This document shows, one piece after another, positions 9,120-18,033 of a stretch of 64,000 nt of DNA. Numbering within the stretch: position 1 is the first letter of the stretch; each line of letters starts with the position of its first letter. The notes under the pieces are model-generated. The model saw nothing but the letters and a program-made list of their open reading frames with translations, was not told the DNA's origin and did no database searches. Source of the DNA: Bacteroidales bacterium (lineage in GTDB: Bacteria; Bacteroidota; Bacteroidia; Bacteroidales; P3); NCBI GenBank assembly GCA_017545365.1, contig JAFWOP010000037.1:21590-85589 (forward strand), written 5' to 3'. Position numbers and translations under genes: made by a program.

Positions 9120-11978
9120 TTGAGAGCTGCACAGTCAGAAACACACGGCACACGGCATCGTCACCGCATCAGCCCATACGGCCACCCCTTACTGCTGGCC
9201 GTATGGGTGTTTTTGGTGTGGATGGCTGTGCCGCTGCTCACGCCCGCACAGAACGCCTCCACGATGCCTATCCCGCCCGATGCCGAATACCCCTTCAAAC
9301 GGGATATGGCGAAAGGCAAATACGACAAGGCCGACGAGAAAATCAAACGCCGCATCGAGCGCGACAGCAACAACCTGGAATGCCACTACGCCGCCTACTG
9401 GCTTTACAGCACCGCCGCCTTTGAGCGGCGCAACCTCGACATCGCCTATCGCCACCTGGTGCGCGTGAGGACCCTCTTTGCCAACGCCAACGAGAAAGAG
9501 CTGGAACGGTGGGCGCGCGACAGCTACAGCGGCGCCCGCATCGACTATGACCTCTACAGGCTTGGATGCCTCGCCTTGGACGACGCCCACAAGTTGCGCA
9601 CCCCCGACGCCTACCAGCGCATCCTCGACCACTACCCCCTCCTGCCCGCCGTCCTGCGCGACAGCACCACCAACAGCCGCGACAGCTTGGAGTTCGACAT
9701 CGCACGGCGCTCCGGCACCGTACAAACCGTGCAGGACTTCATTGACCGCCGTCCCCATTCGGTGGTGACAGAGGATGCCGTCATCTTCCGCGACAGCCTC
9801 GCCTTTGCCGATGCCGACAGCCGCCACACCTACACTGCCTACCAGCAATTCCGCGTCACCTACCCCCACTCGCACCTCTACGCCCGTGCCACCGACAGCG
9901 TATACGTCATCGAGTACCGCGACGCCGTGGGGCACAACTCTGAGCAGTACTACCGCGGCTATGCCGAACGCTACCCCTCCAGCCCTTACACCGAGAGATG
10001 TGTGTGGCGGGCGGACAGCATCGAATACCATCGCGAGACCGACACCTCCGACTGGCAGAGCCTCATACACTATCTGGACACCCGCAACCGCGCCCATTGG
10101 GCGGACACCGCCGCCGACAACCTCGCACACTTCGCCCTCCGCCACCAGCATGTGACAGCCGCCATTCAGGCCCTGAGACGCCTAAAGAGCAGCGACCCAC
10201 ACTACTACAGGCTCGGACACTGGCTACACGATGTCTACCTGCACTCCTCCGTCACCAACTTCAGCCGTTTTTATAAGAGTCGCGCAGGACGGGCCATCCC
10301 GCAGGAACAACGAGCCAAGGACTCGCTGGCCCTCACCATGTACCAACACTACGACTATCGCAACATCGACAGCTGCATCCGAACCATCGCCCCCTACCAC
10401 GAAGCCTTTATCATGCTCCAGCAGCTCATCAAAGACGACGTGGACCACCAGCGGTGGAACAATGCCGTCAACACCATAACGAAATACGGCAACCATTTCG
10501 GCGACGACTACGACTACCGCCGACTGTTGGCCACACTCGAGACCAAGGCCGAAGCCACAGTCCGCACACAGCCCCTGGCAGCAGCCAACACAGCCAAAGG
10601 CGACGAATACGCGCCAGTAATCAGTGCCGACGAGCGCACCCTCTATTTCGCAGCCCGCAACAGGGAGGAGAACATCGGGGGCGAGGACATCTACGTCATC
10701 CAACGCAAAGGCAACAAATGGGGCACTGCCTCGCTGGAGATGGACCTCTCACACACCTACGGCAACGAGGCTCCGATATCCATCAGCGTGGACGGCAACA
10801 GCCTGCTCCTCTACCAGAGCGGCATACTATACCAGGCCGACAAGGCGGAGGAGGGGTGGGACGTGCACCGTCTGCCCGCCACCATCAATTCGAGCAGCTG
10901 GCAGTCCGACGCCACCGTCGCAGCCAACGGCCGCGCCCTGCTCTTCGCCGCCAAAGGCAAGACCGACCACGAGGTGGACAGCTCGCTGAACCTCTATGTC
11001 TCACTGTTGGACGACCAAGGCCGCTGGGGTACGCCTATCGAGCTCGGCCCTATGGTTAACACCCCCTTCGACGAACGGTCGCCCTGCCTCCATCCCGACA
11101 TGCGAACCCTTTATTTCAGCTCCGAAGGTCATGGGGCGATGGGAGAGATGGACGTATATGTGACCACGCGGCTCGACGACAGCTGGACCCGCTGGTCCGT
11201 CCCTGTCAACCTCGGCAAGGAAGTCAACACCAGCGGCGACGACTGGGGCTATAAGGTGAACACGTCGGGCGACAAAGCCTATTTTGCCCGCCACGCCAAC
11301 GGCTCGCAGAACATCTTCACCACCACCCTGCCCCACCGGGTGCGTCCCCTGGCGGTGTCCCTGGTCTCCGGCACGGTGAAAAAGTACGACGGCACCCCCT
11401 TGGCCACCTGCCTACGCTGGGAATCGCCCTCTAGCGGCCAGACCCTAGGGCAATGCCACACCAACCCCGCCAACGGACAATATTCAATCCTGCTGCCTTA
11501 CGGGCAGGAGTACGGGCTCTACGTCTGCGACTCTAACTATTTCCCCTCCGCATGCATCATAGACCTTCAGGCGGGGTCGTCTGAACCCAACAAGACCTAC
11601 AACCTACGGACAGCCAGCTACCGACAGATTGTCGAAGACAGCCTAGACATGCAGCTCGACAACACCACCTTCGACATCTCAAACCCCAGGCCTAACGCCT
11701 CATCCTTTGCCGAGCTGTCGCGTATAGCCCGAATAATCAAGAGCCACCGTTTCAAAGCCGTCATCGAATGCCATGTGGACGGCACCCCAGGAGACAAAGA
11801 CAACTTAGAGCTCTCGAAACGCCGCGCCGCCGCCATACGCGACCTGCTGATAGAACAGGGCTGCCGTCCCTCCGACATCATCGACATCGGCCTGGGAAGC
11901 GACTACCCCCTGCCCTACGACAAAGGCTCCCGTATCCGCCCCCTGCAACGCCGCACACTCATACGGCTGACGCGGTAA
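9120..11978 (+). CDS. TPR / PD40 / OmpA-family envelope protein, PorE-like
   Basis: 952 aa exported protein. Hydrophobic signal at about 22-43 (LLLAVWVFLVWMAVPLL, likely cleaved near TPA-Q). TPR-like helical repeats about 45-470. WD40-like PD40 blades about 490-740 (SADERTLYFAARN, HPDMRTLYFSSEGHGAMGEMD, TSGDKAYFAR). A carboxypeptidase-regulatory-like beta domain about 745-835. C-terminal OmpA peptidoglycan-binding domain about 860-952 (LSKRRAAAIRDLLIEQG). This order is that of PorE of the type IX secretion system, but the protein is longer than the Porphyromonas gingivalis one and has no lipobox cysteine. The only start that keeps a basic n-region is TTG at 9120, 2 nt after the upstream stop, so it is probably translationally coupled. 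A T9SS role is inferred from domain order only. Confidence 0.8.
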   Translation: MRAAQSETHGTRHRHRISPYGHPLLLAVWVFLVWMAVPLLTPAQNASTMPIPPDAEYPFKRDMAKGKYDKADEKIKRRIERDSNNLECHYAAYWLYSTAAFERRNLDIAYRHLVRVRTLFANANEKELERWARDSYSGARIDYDLYRLGCLALDDAHKLRTPDAYQRILDHYPLLPAVLRDSTTNSRDSLEFDIARRSGTVQTVQDFIDRRPHSVVTEDAVIFRDSLAFADADSRHTYTAYQQFRVTYPHSHLYARATDSVYVIEYRDAVGHNSEQYYRGYAERYPSSPYTERCVWRADSIEYHRETDTSDWQSLIHYLDTRNRAHWADTAADNLAHFALRHQHVTAAIQALRRLKSSDPHYYRLGHWLHDVYLHSSVTNFSRFYKSRAGRAIPQEQRAKDSLALTMYQHYDYRNIDSCIRTIAPYHEAFIMLQQLIKDDVDHQRWNNAVNTITKYGNHFGDDYDYRRLLATLETKAEATVRTQPLAAANTAKGDEYAPVISADERTLYFAARNREENIGGEDIYVIQRKGNKWGTASLEMDLSHTYGNEAPISISVDGNSLLLYQSGILYQADKAEEGWDVHRLPATINSSSWQSDATVAANGRALLFAAKGKTDHEVDSSLNLYVSLLDDQGRWGTPIELGPMVNTPFDERSPCLHPDMRTLYFSSEGHGAMGEMDVYVTTRLDDSWTRWSVPVNLGKEVNTSGDDWGYKVNTSGDKAYFARHANGSQNIFTTTLPHRVRPLAVSLVSGTVKKYDGTPLATCLRWESPSSGQTLGQCHTNPANGQYSILLPYGQEYGLYVCDSNYFPSACIIDLQAGSSEPNKTYNLRTASYRQIVEDSLDMQLDNTTFDISNPRPNASSFAELSRIARIIKSHRFKAVIECHVDGTPGDKDNLELSKRRAAAIRDLLIEQGCRPSDIIDIGLGSDYPLPYDKGSRIRPLQRRTLIRLTR

Positions 11979-12031
11979 TGTGTTGCCACGCTGCCATCAA
12001 GCAATTCCCAGTTCCCAACCCATATACAGAA

Positions 12032-12062
12032 AGGACGCTGCCTCTCATAATGGCAGCGTCCT
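12032..12062. terminator. Bidirectional terminator hairpin between convergent genes
   Basis: Perfect 11-bp stem AGGACGCTGCC / GGCAGCGTCCT with a 9-nt loop, between the ends of the PorE-like and fimbrillin-like genes. On the reverse strand it is followed by a T-rich stretch. Confidence 0.65.
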
Positions 12063-12088
12063 GACATGAATGATATGTGAAGACCCGA

Positions 12089-13744
12089 CTAGTTGGCTAA
12101 TCTGACCAGACGGACAGCATAGCCATAATGCTTATTCCCATTAGGGCTATCAATGTGAGATTTGGTTAGTCGTCTTACAAGTAACACCTCGTATGCTGAA
12201 CTGGCAGGATTACTGCTGCTTCGGGTACTGGTCCAATAGTAGCAGCCAACATCAAAACTATTATTAGTACTAGTATAACCACTATAATACCCAACTTGAT
12301 TTTCTCCTTTATTGCCATTACGACGACCAGCTGCCGGTAAGAAGACCGCACCCGCAGCCTCCATCTTGGCCCAGTCGCTAGCCGAGTAGCTATTACCCCA
12401 CCCATCGGCAGAACTGTTGATGTTTGTGGGAACGGCGACATCGGACGGATGGGTATAGACATCGGGGAAGAGGATGACACCCACTACCCCGCACACCATA
12501 GCCCTAGCATGACGAGCGTTGGCGGTGGTGCCAATGGTGCTGGCCGGACGGTTAAACAGAATATGATTCCAATCCGCTTGTCCTAACGTGAACCAACCGC
12601 TGTTAGCCGCGTTGCCACCGTTAAGGATTGGATAATCGCCCCACTCAAAATAGAGTCTATAATAACCAGTGCCATTTCTGTTATACCATGGCTTATTACC
12701 TGTACCCCATCCGAAAAGGTCACAGTCATAGGTACAGTTGGTTGGATTCACGGAGTCGGTGCAGCTGTTAGCATTCTGACCATTCCGACCATAAAAGTCA
12801 TACTGGTTATCGGCAAACTTGTAATACTTAGGCGTAGCGCTGCCTATATACTGAAGGTTGCCTTGGGAGAAGTAAACCTGACGGCCGCCCGTGATGCTGA
12901 ATGCACCACCTTTTGTGCCAACGGGGTTGTCGGCCAGGGTGATTGGAAAGGTGTAGAACTCGTTGCGGTTCACCGTGAAGTTGCTGGTGCCTTCAGGGAA
13001 ATGCAGCTCCTTGGTGTACTCACGGCCATAGTTGGTGTGTATGTGGATGGCCATGGCCGTATAGGCTGCCGGGGGCAGGTAGATGAAGAAACTCTGCATA
13101 CTGCCGATGTTGACAGGAGTGCTGCAGGTGAGGGACACGCTGTTGGAGCCGTTGCCGCTAGTCAGGACGGGCTCGCCACTGTTGTAGTCGATGGTAAAGT
13201 CACCGCTGAGGTTCACGCTGTTGTTGGCGGCATCGTGAGCCGTGGCCACAATGTCGATGCTGCTGACGGCCACCCCTGCACCCTGCAGCTGGAGTTCCAG
13301 CACACCGCAAAGGTTCTTGAACGAAAAGTATTCCGACGTGGTGTGCCCGTACATGGGGTACTTGGTCAGCTCGCCGCTCACGGAGGCCTGCACCGGCGGC
13401 AGGGTGATGGTGTTGTAGGTCAGGGCGAAGTCGGACGGGTAGATGGCATAGCACTCGGCACCCAGGTTCTCGGCACCCTCCACATAGATGAGGTCGGCCA
13501 TCGTGGGGTCAGCATTGGGACTGGCCGACACTACAGCGGATTGGCTGTTGAGGTCGAACACCTTCACTAGGTCGCCAGTATTCCAACTGATGGTCCCATT
13601 GTCACCGTTGATGCCAAAGGATGTCTTCGACTGGGTGTTCTCGAGACTGGCGTGGAACATTATCTTGCCCTCCTTGTCCTTCTGGCAGGAAACCAGGGTG
13701 AGAAGCATAAGCACTGCTGTTAGCGCCATTGTGTATTTTTTCAT
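12089..13744 (-). CDS. Fimbrillin-like lipoprotein with C-terminal FISUMP-type domain
   Basis: 551 aa. Signal peptide with lipobox LVSC (Cys about 20), so probably an outer-membrane lipoprotein. Residues about 25-275 look like the beta-sandwich of Bacteroidales fimbrillin/Mfa-type proteins (SFGINGDNGTISWNTGDLVKVF; ECYAIYPSDF; ITLPPVQ). Residues about 285-551 look like the FISUMP-like domain often fused to fimbrillin modules (GGRQVYFSQGNLQY, YDLFGWGTG-type core, VFLPAAGRRNG, YYWTSTRS, YGYAVRLVR at the end). The first half is GC-rich and the second visibly AT-richer, suggesting a domain fusion of mixed origin. A purine-rich AAGAAAGAGAG precedes the ATG. A 54-residue ORF lies 24 nt upstream. Whether it polymerises as a fimbria or acts as an anchor is unknown. 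Confidence 0.75.
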   Translation of the reverse strand: MKKYTMALTAVLMLLTLVSCQKDKEGKIMFHASLENTQSKTSFGINGDNGTISWNTGDLVKVFDLNSQSAVVSASPNADPTMADLIYVEGAENLGAECYAIYPSDFALTYNTITLPPVQASVSGELTKYPMYGHTTSEYFSFKNLCGVLELQLQGAGVAVSSIDIVATAHDAANNSVNLSGDFTIDYNSGEPVLTSGNGSNSVSLTCSTPVNIGSMQSFFIYLPPAAYTAMAIHIHTNYGREYTKELHFPEGTSNFTVNRNEFYTFPITLADNPVGTKGGAFSITGGRQVYFSQGNLQYIGSATPKYYKFADNQYDFYGRNGQNANSCTDSVNPTNCTYDCDLFGWGTGNKPWYNRNGTGYYRLYFEWGDYPILNGGNAANSGWFTLGQADWNHILFNRPASTIGTTANARHARAMVCGVVGVILFPDVYTHPSDVAVPTNINSSADGWGNSYSASDWAKMEAAGAVFLPAAGRRNGNKGENQVGYYSGYTSTNNSFDVGCYYWTSTRSSSNPASSAYEVLLVRRLTKSHIDSPNGNKHYGYAVRLVRLAN

Positions 13745-13768
13745 CTCTCTTTCTTTTGGTTAAAGCAA

Positions 13769-13933
13769 TCAACTAAAATAAAATCCACTTGTCTCACCCC
13801 TTTCGGTGGTTTCGGTAGTGTTACCTTCTGGTTCTGGTGTGGGGGTGTTGCTGCCAGCAAAGCCTTTCTCTACTCTCACGTCGAAAGCCAAGACTGTCGG
13901 CACCACGTACAGTGTTTTGTTTTCTCTAATCAT
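13769..13933 (-). CDS. Small 54-residue leader-type ORF upstream of fimbrillin-like gene
   Basis: Reading leftward from the ATG at 13933, an open frame of 54 codons ends in TGA at 13769-13771. It begins MIRENKTLYVVPTVLAFDV, continues RVEKGFAGSN, then has a Pro/Glu/Thr-rich stretch (TPTPEPEGNTTETTERGE) and ends SGFYFS. This resembles the very short acidic ORFs that often precede fimbrillin or surface lipoprotein genes in Bacteroidales (MKKxxYxxPxxxVxxxExE...GF.xS). The frame sits 24 nt ahead of the lipoprotein start on the same strand, so the two are probably co-transcribed. There is no signal peptide. Function unknown. Confidence 0.6.
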   Translation of the reverse strand: MIRENKTLYVVPTVLAFDVRVEKGFAGSNTPTPEPEGNTTETTERGETSGFYFS

Positions 13934-14579
13934 GTTGTAATTTGGAATTTGGATTAATATTATTGTTACCTATCTTGTCTTGCATGAAAACACCGATGGG
14001 GCAGATACAATAAGGCACCCCCTCCCCTGGCAGCCCGCGGGCCGACACAAGGACGGTGCGAAAAAAGGAAAAAGGGAACGATTTATGCCCTCTCTGGCTT
14101 GTAAGAAAGCCCCTCCAATAACCTCAGAGCCGTCAAACAGACAGTTCTCCCTCAACTTTCGGAAGGCTAAGCGATACAGGGGGGGGTGAAAATCAGCATA
14201 TTACGCATACAATACAACCAACGGACACTCGCCATTGAAAGTGCAAAAATACAAATAATAATTGAAACAACAGCTTTTTTGCATTTTTTTTTGCCCCTGT
14301 CCGCAGCAACGACGCATCTTGATAAGGCTTTATTATGTGCTGACTAAAAAATAAGGTTATACTTTCACTAAGGACAACTCTCAAAGAATGATTCTCTGCC
14401 CCCTAATATTTGTCTCAGTAATGGTTACGATAAAGGCTCGGAGAGAATTACTCCCAACAGTCCCACATACAGTGTGGAACTGTTGGAGGTCAGACTATTG
14501 ATGTTTTGAAGAAACGCGCTCTCAATAGTTATCATTGTTTCATCATACTGGAGCGGGCTGATTCAGGTCTCCGTCCCAG
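13934..14579. other. Gene-free region with probable long leader for the fimbrillin operon
   Basis: About 650 nt. A reverse-strand TATTTTTG at 14244-14251 could start a transcript that runs about 310 nt before the 54-residue ORF. The rest (14260-14579), downstream of nothing obvious, has no convincing gene or known RNA. Confidence 0.45.
14244..14251 (-). promoter_or_regulatory. Candidate -7 box for the fimbrillin operon
   Basis: Reverse-strand TATTTTTG followed by CAC, matching TAnnTTTG. No clean -33 TTTG is seen at the usual distance, and the leader would be unusually long. Confidence 0.45.
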
Positions 14580-15722
14580 CTACTCCACCAGAAGCTTTTG
14601 TGCCGACTCATCCCGTTCCGTCTTCACCTTTACCACGTAGCTGCCCTTTGCCAGCCTGCTCACATCCAGCGTCACGGACTGCGCTTGTCCGTCGTACCGC
14701 TCCGATAGAAGCACTCGTCCCGACATGTCTGCCAACTCCACATGCTTTATGGCGCACTCTGCCTCCACCACCACCTGAGTCCTCGCCGGGTTAGGCTGCA
14801 GCCGCACATTTCCCGTTCCTGTCATCGGTGCCGCGGCAGAGAGATAACCTTGGGGCCTGAGTATCGGCATGACCGCCTGTCTTCTCATTGTGAAGATAGT
14901 ATCCGTCTGCGGTGCATTGACTCCAAAGGGGAAATCTCCAGGACAGTTGTACCCCCCCCAACCTTGGCCAAAACGCCAATTACATTCGGCATCCCATAAT
15001 AGCAATACATTTCTCTCTATATCAACATAACCCATAAATCCAGACGGGCAGCAAATCCCGCTGTCCTGGATGTCCTGATTCAATATTCTGCCACCACGAC
15101 CAATAACCCCATTTGCCACTTGAAAAGTGTCAAAAGAATGGATTCCTACATAAAAATCGCCAGATATTTCTACTGGTGAGTCAAAATAAAACTCATTCAT
15201 TGGAATCCTTACAATAGAATCTGAGTTTCCATATTCAGGATTCCGTATGTGCGAAAGTGAGTAATATGACATAATCAAATCTGGGGGTTGGTTTGGCTCT
15301 ACCACGAAAGACTGTCTCTTTACCAACTGCACATTAGAGTCCCCTGGGGTATAGTTGTACAGCAATATGTCAAATGACACTCTATGATCAATCGGTGGAG
15401 GCATGGACCCGTACGCGTAGTCGTAATTATCACACAAAGAAAATGACACTCCGTAAATCTGTTGTTTCTCATCCTCAGTGCGGAAAGGATTAACATAACA
15501 TGCGTGTTCGGTGCGATTACCTAAGAGAAGGTTCAGTACAGGGAAAGATGGATGAAAATCAGTAGTCCCACTTATCCATATACCATAATTATCTAAGCAG
15601 GGTTGTTCCCATATCATATATGCCGGATTTGAAAACCACATCTCAGGCTGCCCTATCGCATTGTTGGCAGTCATGCTCATCAGCACAACAATAATGACTG
15701 AATACAAGACACTTTTTTTCAT
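14580..15722 (-). CDS. Secreted protein with T9SS type A sorting domain (cassette partner B1)
   Basis: 380 aa. Signal peptide about 1-24 (MKKSVLYSVIIVVLMSMTANNAIGQ). The passenger (25-300) is AT-rich in codons and matches no family I recognise; it contains MPMNEFYFDSPVEISGDFYVGIHSF-type sequence, paralleled in the 38384-39676 product (YEVYFDEPIMVTDSFYVATTNY). The C-terminus (about 306-380) is a T9SS type A sorting domain: LQPNPARTQVVV, HVELADMSGRVLL, LDVSRLAKGSYVVKVKT, then Lys-Leu-Leu-Val-Glu. It should therefore cross the outer membrane by T9SS and be surface-attached or released. It lies 4 nt downstream of the 475-aa gene, so the two form an operon. Confidence 0.8.
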   Translation of the reverse strand: MKKSVLYSVIIVVLMSMTANNAIGQPEMWFSNPAYMIWEQPCLDNYGIWISGTTDFHPSFPVLNLLLGNRTEHACYVNPFRTEDEKQQIYGVSFSLCDNYDYAYGSMPPPIDHRVSFDILLYNYTPGDSNVQLVKRQSFVVEPNQPPDLIMSYYSLSHIRNPEYGNSDSIVRIPMNEFYFDSPVEISGDFYVGIHSFDTFQVANGVIGRGGRILNQDIQDSGICCPSGFMGYVDIERNVLLLWDAECNWRFGQGWGGYNCPGDFPFGVNAPQTDTIFTMRRQAVMPILRPQGYLSAAAPMTGTGNVRLQPNPARTQVVVEAECAIKHVELADMSGRVLLSERYDGQAQSVTLDVSRLAKGSYVVKVKTERDESAQKLLVE

Positions 15723-15726
15723 AGGT

Positions 15727-17154
15727 TTACTTTATTAATTCGTCAATGATTATATTATTGTCAGGTTCATCTTGCCCTGGTAGACAATAGTGATTTTCGT
15801 GAAGCTTTACGGGATTCGTCTCTATCATCAATGGCCTGTTGTACAACTCACTTGCTCCATCTGGAATAGAAAAGGATTGATATACCTTACTTACAAAACA
15901 GTCTAAATTATGTACTGTTATACAATTATTCCTATGGTGCATAGGCGGTAGACTACCTCCCTGAAAGTCAATCTTTAGCCAGTTAGCACCAGCAGCAGCA
16001 ATACAGCCATTAGACGATATCGCTATCAATGAGTTGAATTCCACCGTACAATCACGATTATAGTAGAAAGGAGGAATATACAAGACTATCCAAGGTGTTA
16101 GTACAGCGGGGGTAACATATGGGGTTAGGCGGACAATGTATGAGTTATTCCTAGTACTAGTAATAGTGGCTGTGTCAATCACCATCAGAGCAGCAGAATC
16201 TGGCAGGTATACCATTTCCCTCGGAGGCAACATGCTCGAACTATTATAAGGTATTCTCGTATATAGTTTCTGAGCATATTCCATATATGTTGTTGGGACA
16301 TCAATTGTAAACAAACACATCATCGTATTAGCGACGCCAGAACCCAAAAAGAGGGTACTGTCAACATAGGCAGCCATTACAATCGAATCATTCTTTAGGT
16401 TCGTTGCACGAACACCGCTCTTGAAAGGATTGGTACAGAGATACTTATACCCAGAAAAAAAAGTAGGAAATGTCGTCTGTGGTGTACCGATAGGCACTCT
16501 GCGCATGGTCAATACCGTTGTGTTGAGACCGACTGTTCCTGATGTGACAAAGTAATTGTCTGTCAACACCACATCCCAAAATAATTCATTGGTGTTTGAC
16601 GGGGAAAATATACTTCCCGAAGTTGACGAGTAGTCTTCTAGATATAACACCCGGTCTGCTCCTTTCATTTCGGGATTGAGTCCCGCCTGAGCCCTACCAA
16701 TAGCCATTAGAGTGATTGTGTCTTTATTATTCTTCACGGCAATTCGGTTGAGTATTGACAATTTTGTTCTAATGCCATTGTCTCTATGAAAGACAATATT
16801 TCCCATACCAGACTGTAGGTTGTTAATGTTGAAATGGCCCAACAAAGCTGTTCTTGAATTGGAGTCAATTCCGCAAAAATAGGCAATGCTGTCTACAACA
16901 CGAAAATCTCTTATATACCAACCCTTTGGAGTCTCCACTTGGTTGACACTCAACACTGAAAAGTTAGGCACATACACAAAATATCCCTGATTCTTATTTT
17001 CATAATAAGCAATACCTTGTTCACGAATAATGCCGCGGGTTGACTTATTTGTATTACTTTCCAAACCTAAAAAGCCCAAAAATTCGGGAGTCTGCGCATG
17101 ACCCGCTGCCATCAATAGCAGCAACAATGAACAGATTAATATTTTTCTTACCAT
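15727..17154 (-). CDS. Secreted protein of unknown function (cassette partner A1)
   Basis: 475 aa with a clear signal peptide (MVRKILICSLLLLLMAAGHAQ). No sorting domain and no lipobox. Repeated beta-strand-like motifs such as VVDSIAYFCGID and VVLTDNYFVTSG suggest a propeller-like fold, though no family is recognised. The same motifs occur in the 36616-38370 product (EILDDTLYFCGYA, IAVTDNYVVTVA), so the two are distant paralogues. In both places the gene is followed within a few bases by a T9SS-sorted partner. The coding sequence is markedly AT-rich compared with surrounding genes. A perfect -7 box lies 91 nt upstream. Function unknown; possibly a periplasmic or secreted partner of the downstream protein. 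Confidence 0.7.
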   Translation of the reverse strand: MVRKILICSLLLLLMAAGHAQTPEFLGFLGLESNTNKSTRGIIREQGIAYYENKNQGYFVYVPNFSVLSVNQVETPKGWYIRDFRVVDSIAYFCGIDSNSRTALLGHFNINNLQSGMGNIVFHRDNGIRTKLSILNRIAVKNNKDTITLMAIGRAQAGLNPEMKGADRVLYLEDYSSTSGSIFSPSNTNELFWDVVLTDNYFVTSGTVGLNTTVLTMRRVPIGTPQTTFPTFFSGYKYLCTNPFKSGVRATNLKNDSIVMAAYVDSTLFLGSGVANTMMCLFTIDVPTTYMEYAQKLYTRIPYNSSSMLPPREMVYLPDSAALMVIDTATITSTRNNSYIVRLTPYVTPAVLTPWIVLYIPPFYYNRDCTVEFNSLIAISSNGCIAAAGANWLKIDFQGGSLPPMHHRNNCITVHNLDCFVSKVYQSFSIPDGASELYNRPLMIETNPVKLHENHYCLPGQDEPDNNIIIDELIK

Positions 17155-17490
17155 ATAGCGTATTATTTTAGATTATTGTATAATATTTATCTATCAGCTC
17201 TTTACAGCAACGCAACCCCTCACTCCCGCCACTCTATCACCTTGCAAATATACACTTTTTTTCGAAACCATTTGCAAAGACGTGTACTTTTTAACAATTT
17301 AAGGCTGCTCCGAGCGGCACAAGCATCCCCTTTTATAGACGGGACGGACCTACGGTGACGTTACTTTCGTGACACCGCTACATCTCGGCAAAGCAAACAA
17401 GCTTGCTTTGCACTCGACTTCCGCAACGCCACTTCGGCTTGGCAGGAATGTGGGCTTTCTTTGTGCTAGCGGTTTATAGTGGTTAGGGGG
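17155..17490. other. Gene-free region with promoter and two hairpins
   Basis: Contains the leftward promoter for the 475-aa gene, a hairpin at 17353-17377 (CGGTG / CACCG) and a perfect 9-bp hairpin at 17388-17411 (GCAAAGCAA / TTGCTTTGC). The hairpins lie downstream of ybaK and could end its transcript. No coding frame is convincing. Confidence 0.55.
17245..17278 (-). promoter_or_regulatory. Promoter of the first secreted-protein cassette
   Basis: Reverse strand: TTTG at 17278-17275 and TATATTTG at 17252-17245, spaced 22 nt. This is slightly long but close to the Bacteroidetes consensus, 91 nt before the 475-aa start. Confidence 0.65.
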
Positions 17491-17970
17491 CTACACTGTC
17501 AGATGGCAGATGGTGGCGCGCGACATACGGACCAAGTCCTGGGGGGCTATCTTCAGTTGCAGCCCCCTCACTCCGGCACTGACATAGACATGGTCGTATG
17601 ATTGGGCTGTGGTATGGATGTAGGTGGGAAAGGCTTTCTTCATGCCGATAGGGCTGCAGCCTCCACGCACATAGCCCGTCAGCGGCAGGAGTTCCTTCAT
17701 AGGGATGAGGTCACACTTCTTATTGCCCGACACTTTGGCGGCCAGCTTCAGGTCCACCTCTTCGGCTCCAGGAACCACACAGACGAAATGCCCCGTCTTG
17801 TCCCCTTTAAGCACTAAGGTCTTAAAGACCTGCTGAATGTCTTCACCCAGCTGGTCAGCGATATGTTGCGCACCCAAGTCGTTCTCATCCACCTGATAGG
17901 GGATAAGCTCGTAAGGGACTTTCTGCGCGTCCAACAGCCGCGCGGCATTGGTCTTGGCCGTCTTGCCCAT
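17491..17970 (-). CDS. ybaK: Cys-tRNA(Pro)/Cys-tRNA(Cys) deacylase, YbaK/EbsC family
   Basis: 159 aa cytosolic editing enzyme that hydrolyses mischarged Cys-tRNA(Pro). Seen: start MGKTAKTNAARLLDAQKVPYEL, then VFKTLVLKGDKTGHFVCVVPGAEEVDLKLAAK, then GYVRGGCSPIGMKKAFPTYI and a final YVSAGVRGLQLKIAPQDL. These are the characteristic YbaK motifs (KTLV, GxxxGGxSPxG), and length is typical. It lies 63 nt downstream of the ATP-grasp gene on the same strand and may be co-transcribed with it. Confidence 0.93.
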   Translation of the reverse strand: MGKTAKTNAARLLDAQKVPYELIPYQVDENDLGAQHIADQLGEDIQQVFKTLVLKGDKTGHFVCVVPGAEEVDLKLAAKVSGNKKCDLIPMKELLPLTGYVRGGCSPIGMKKAFPTYIHTTAQSYDHVYVSAGVRGLQLKIAPQDLVRMSRATICHLTV

Positions 17971-18033
17971 AGGCGTTGCTTTTTTTGAATGTATGAATGC
18001 GTAGAGGTGTGATGGACACAGCCGCCCACGGCT

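Noticed and set aside
13970..14155. 61-codon reverse open frame upstream of the fimbrillin operon
   Set aside because: It needs a TTG start, has no ribosome site or protein-like features, and ends before the better-supported 54-codon ORF.
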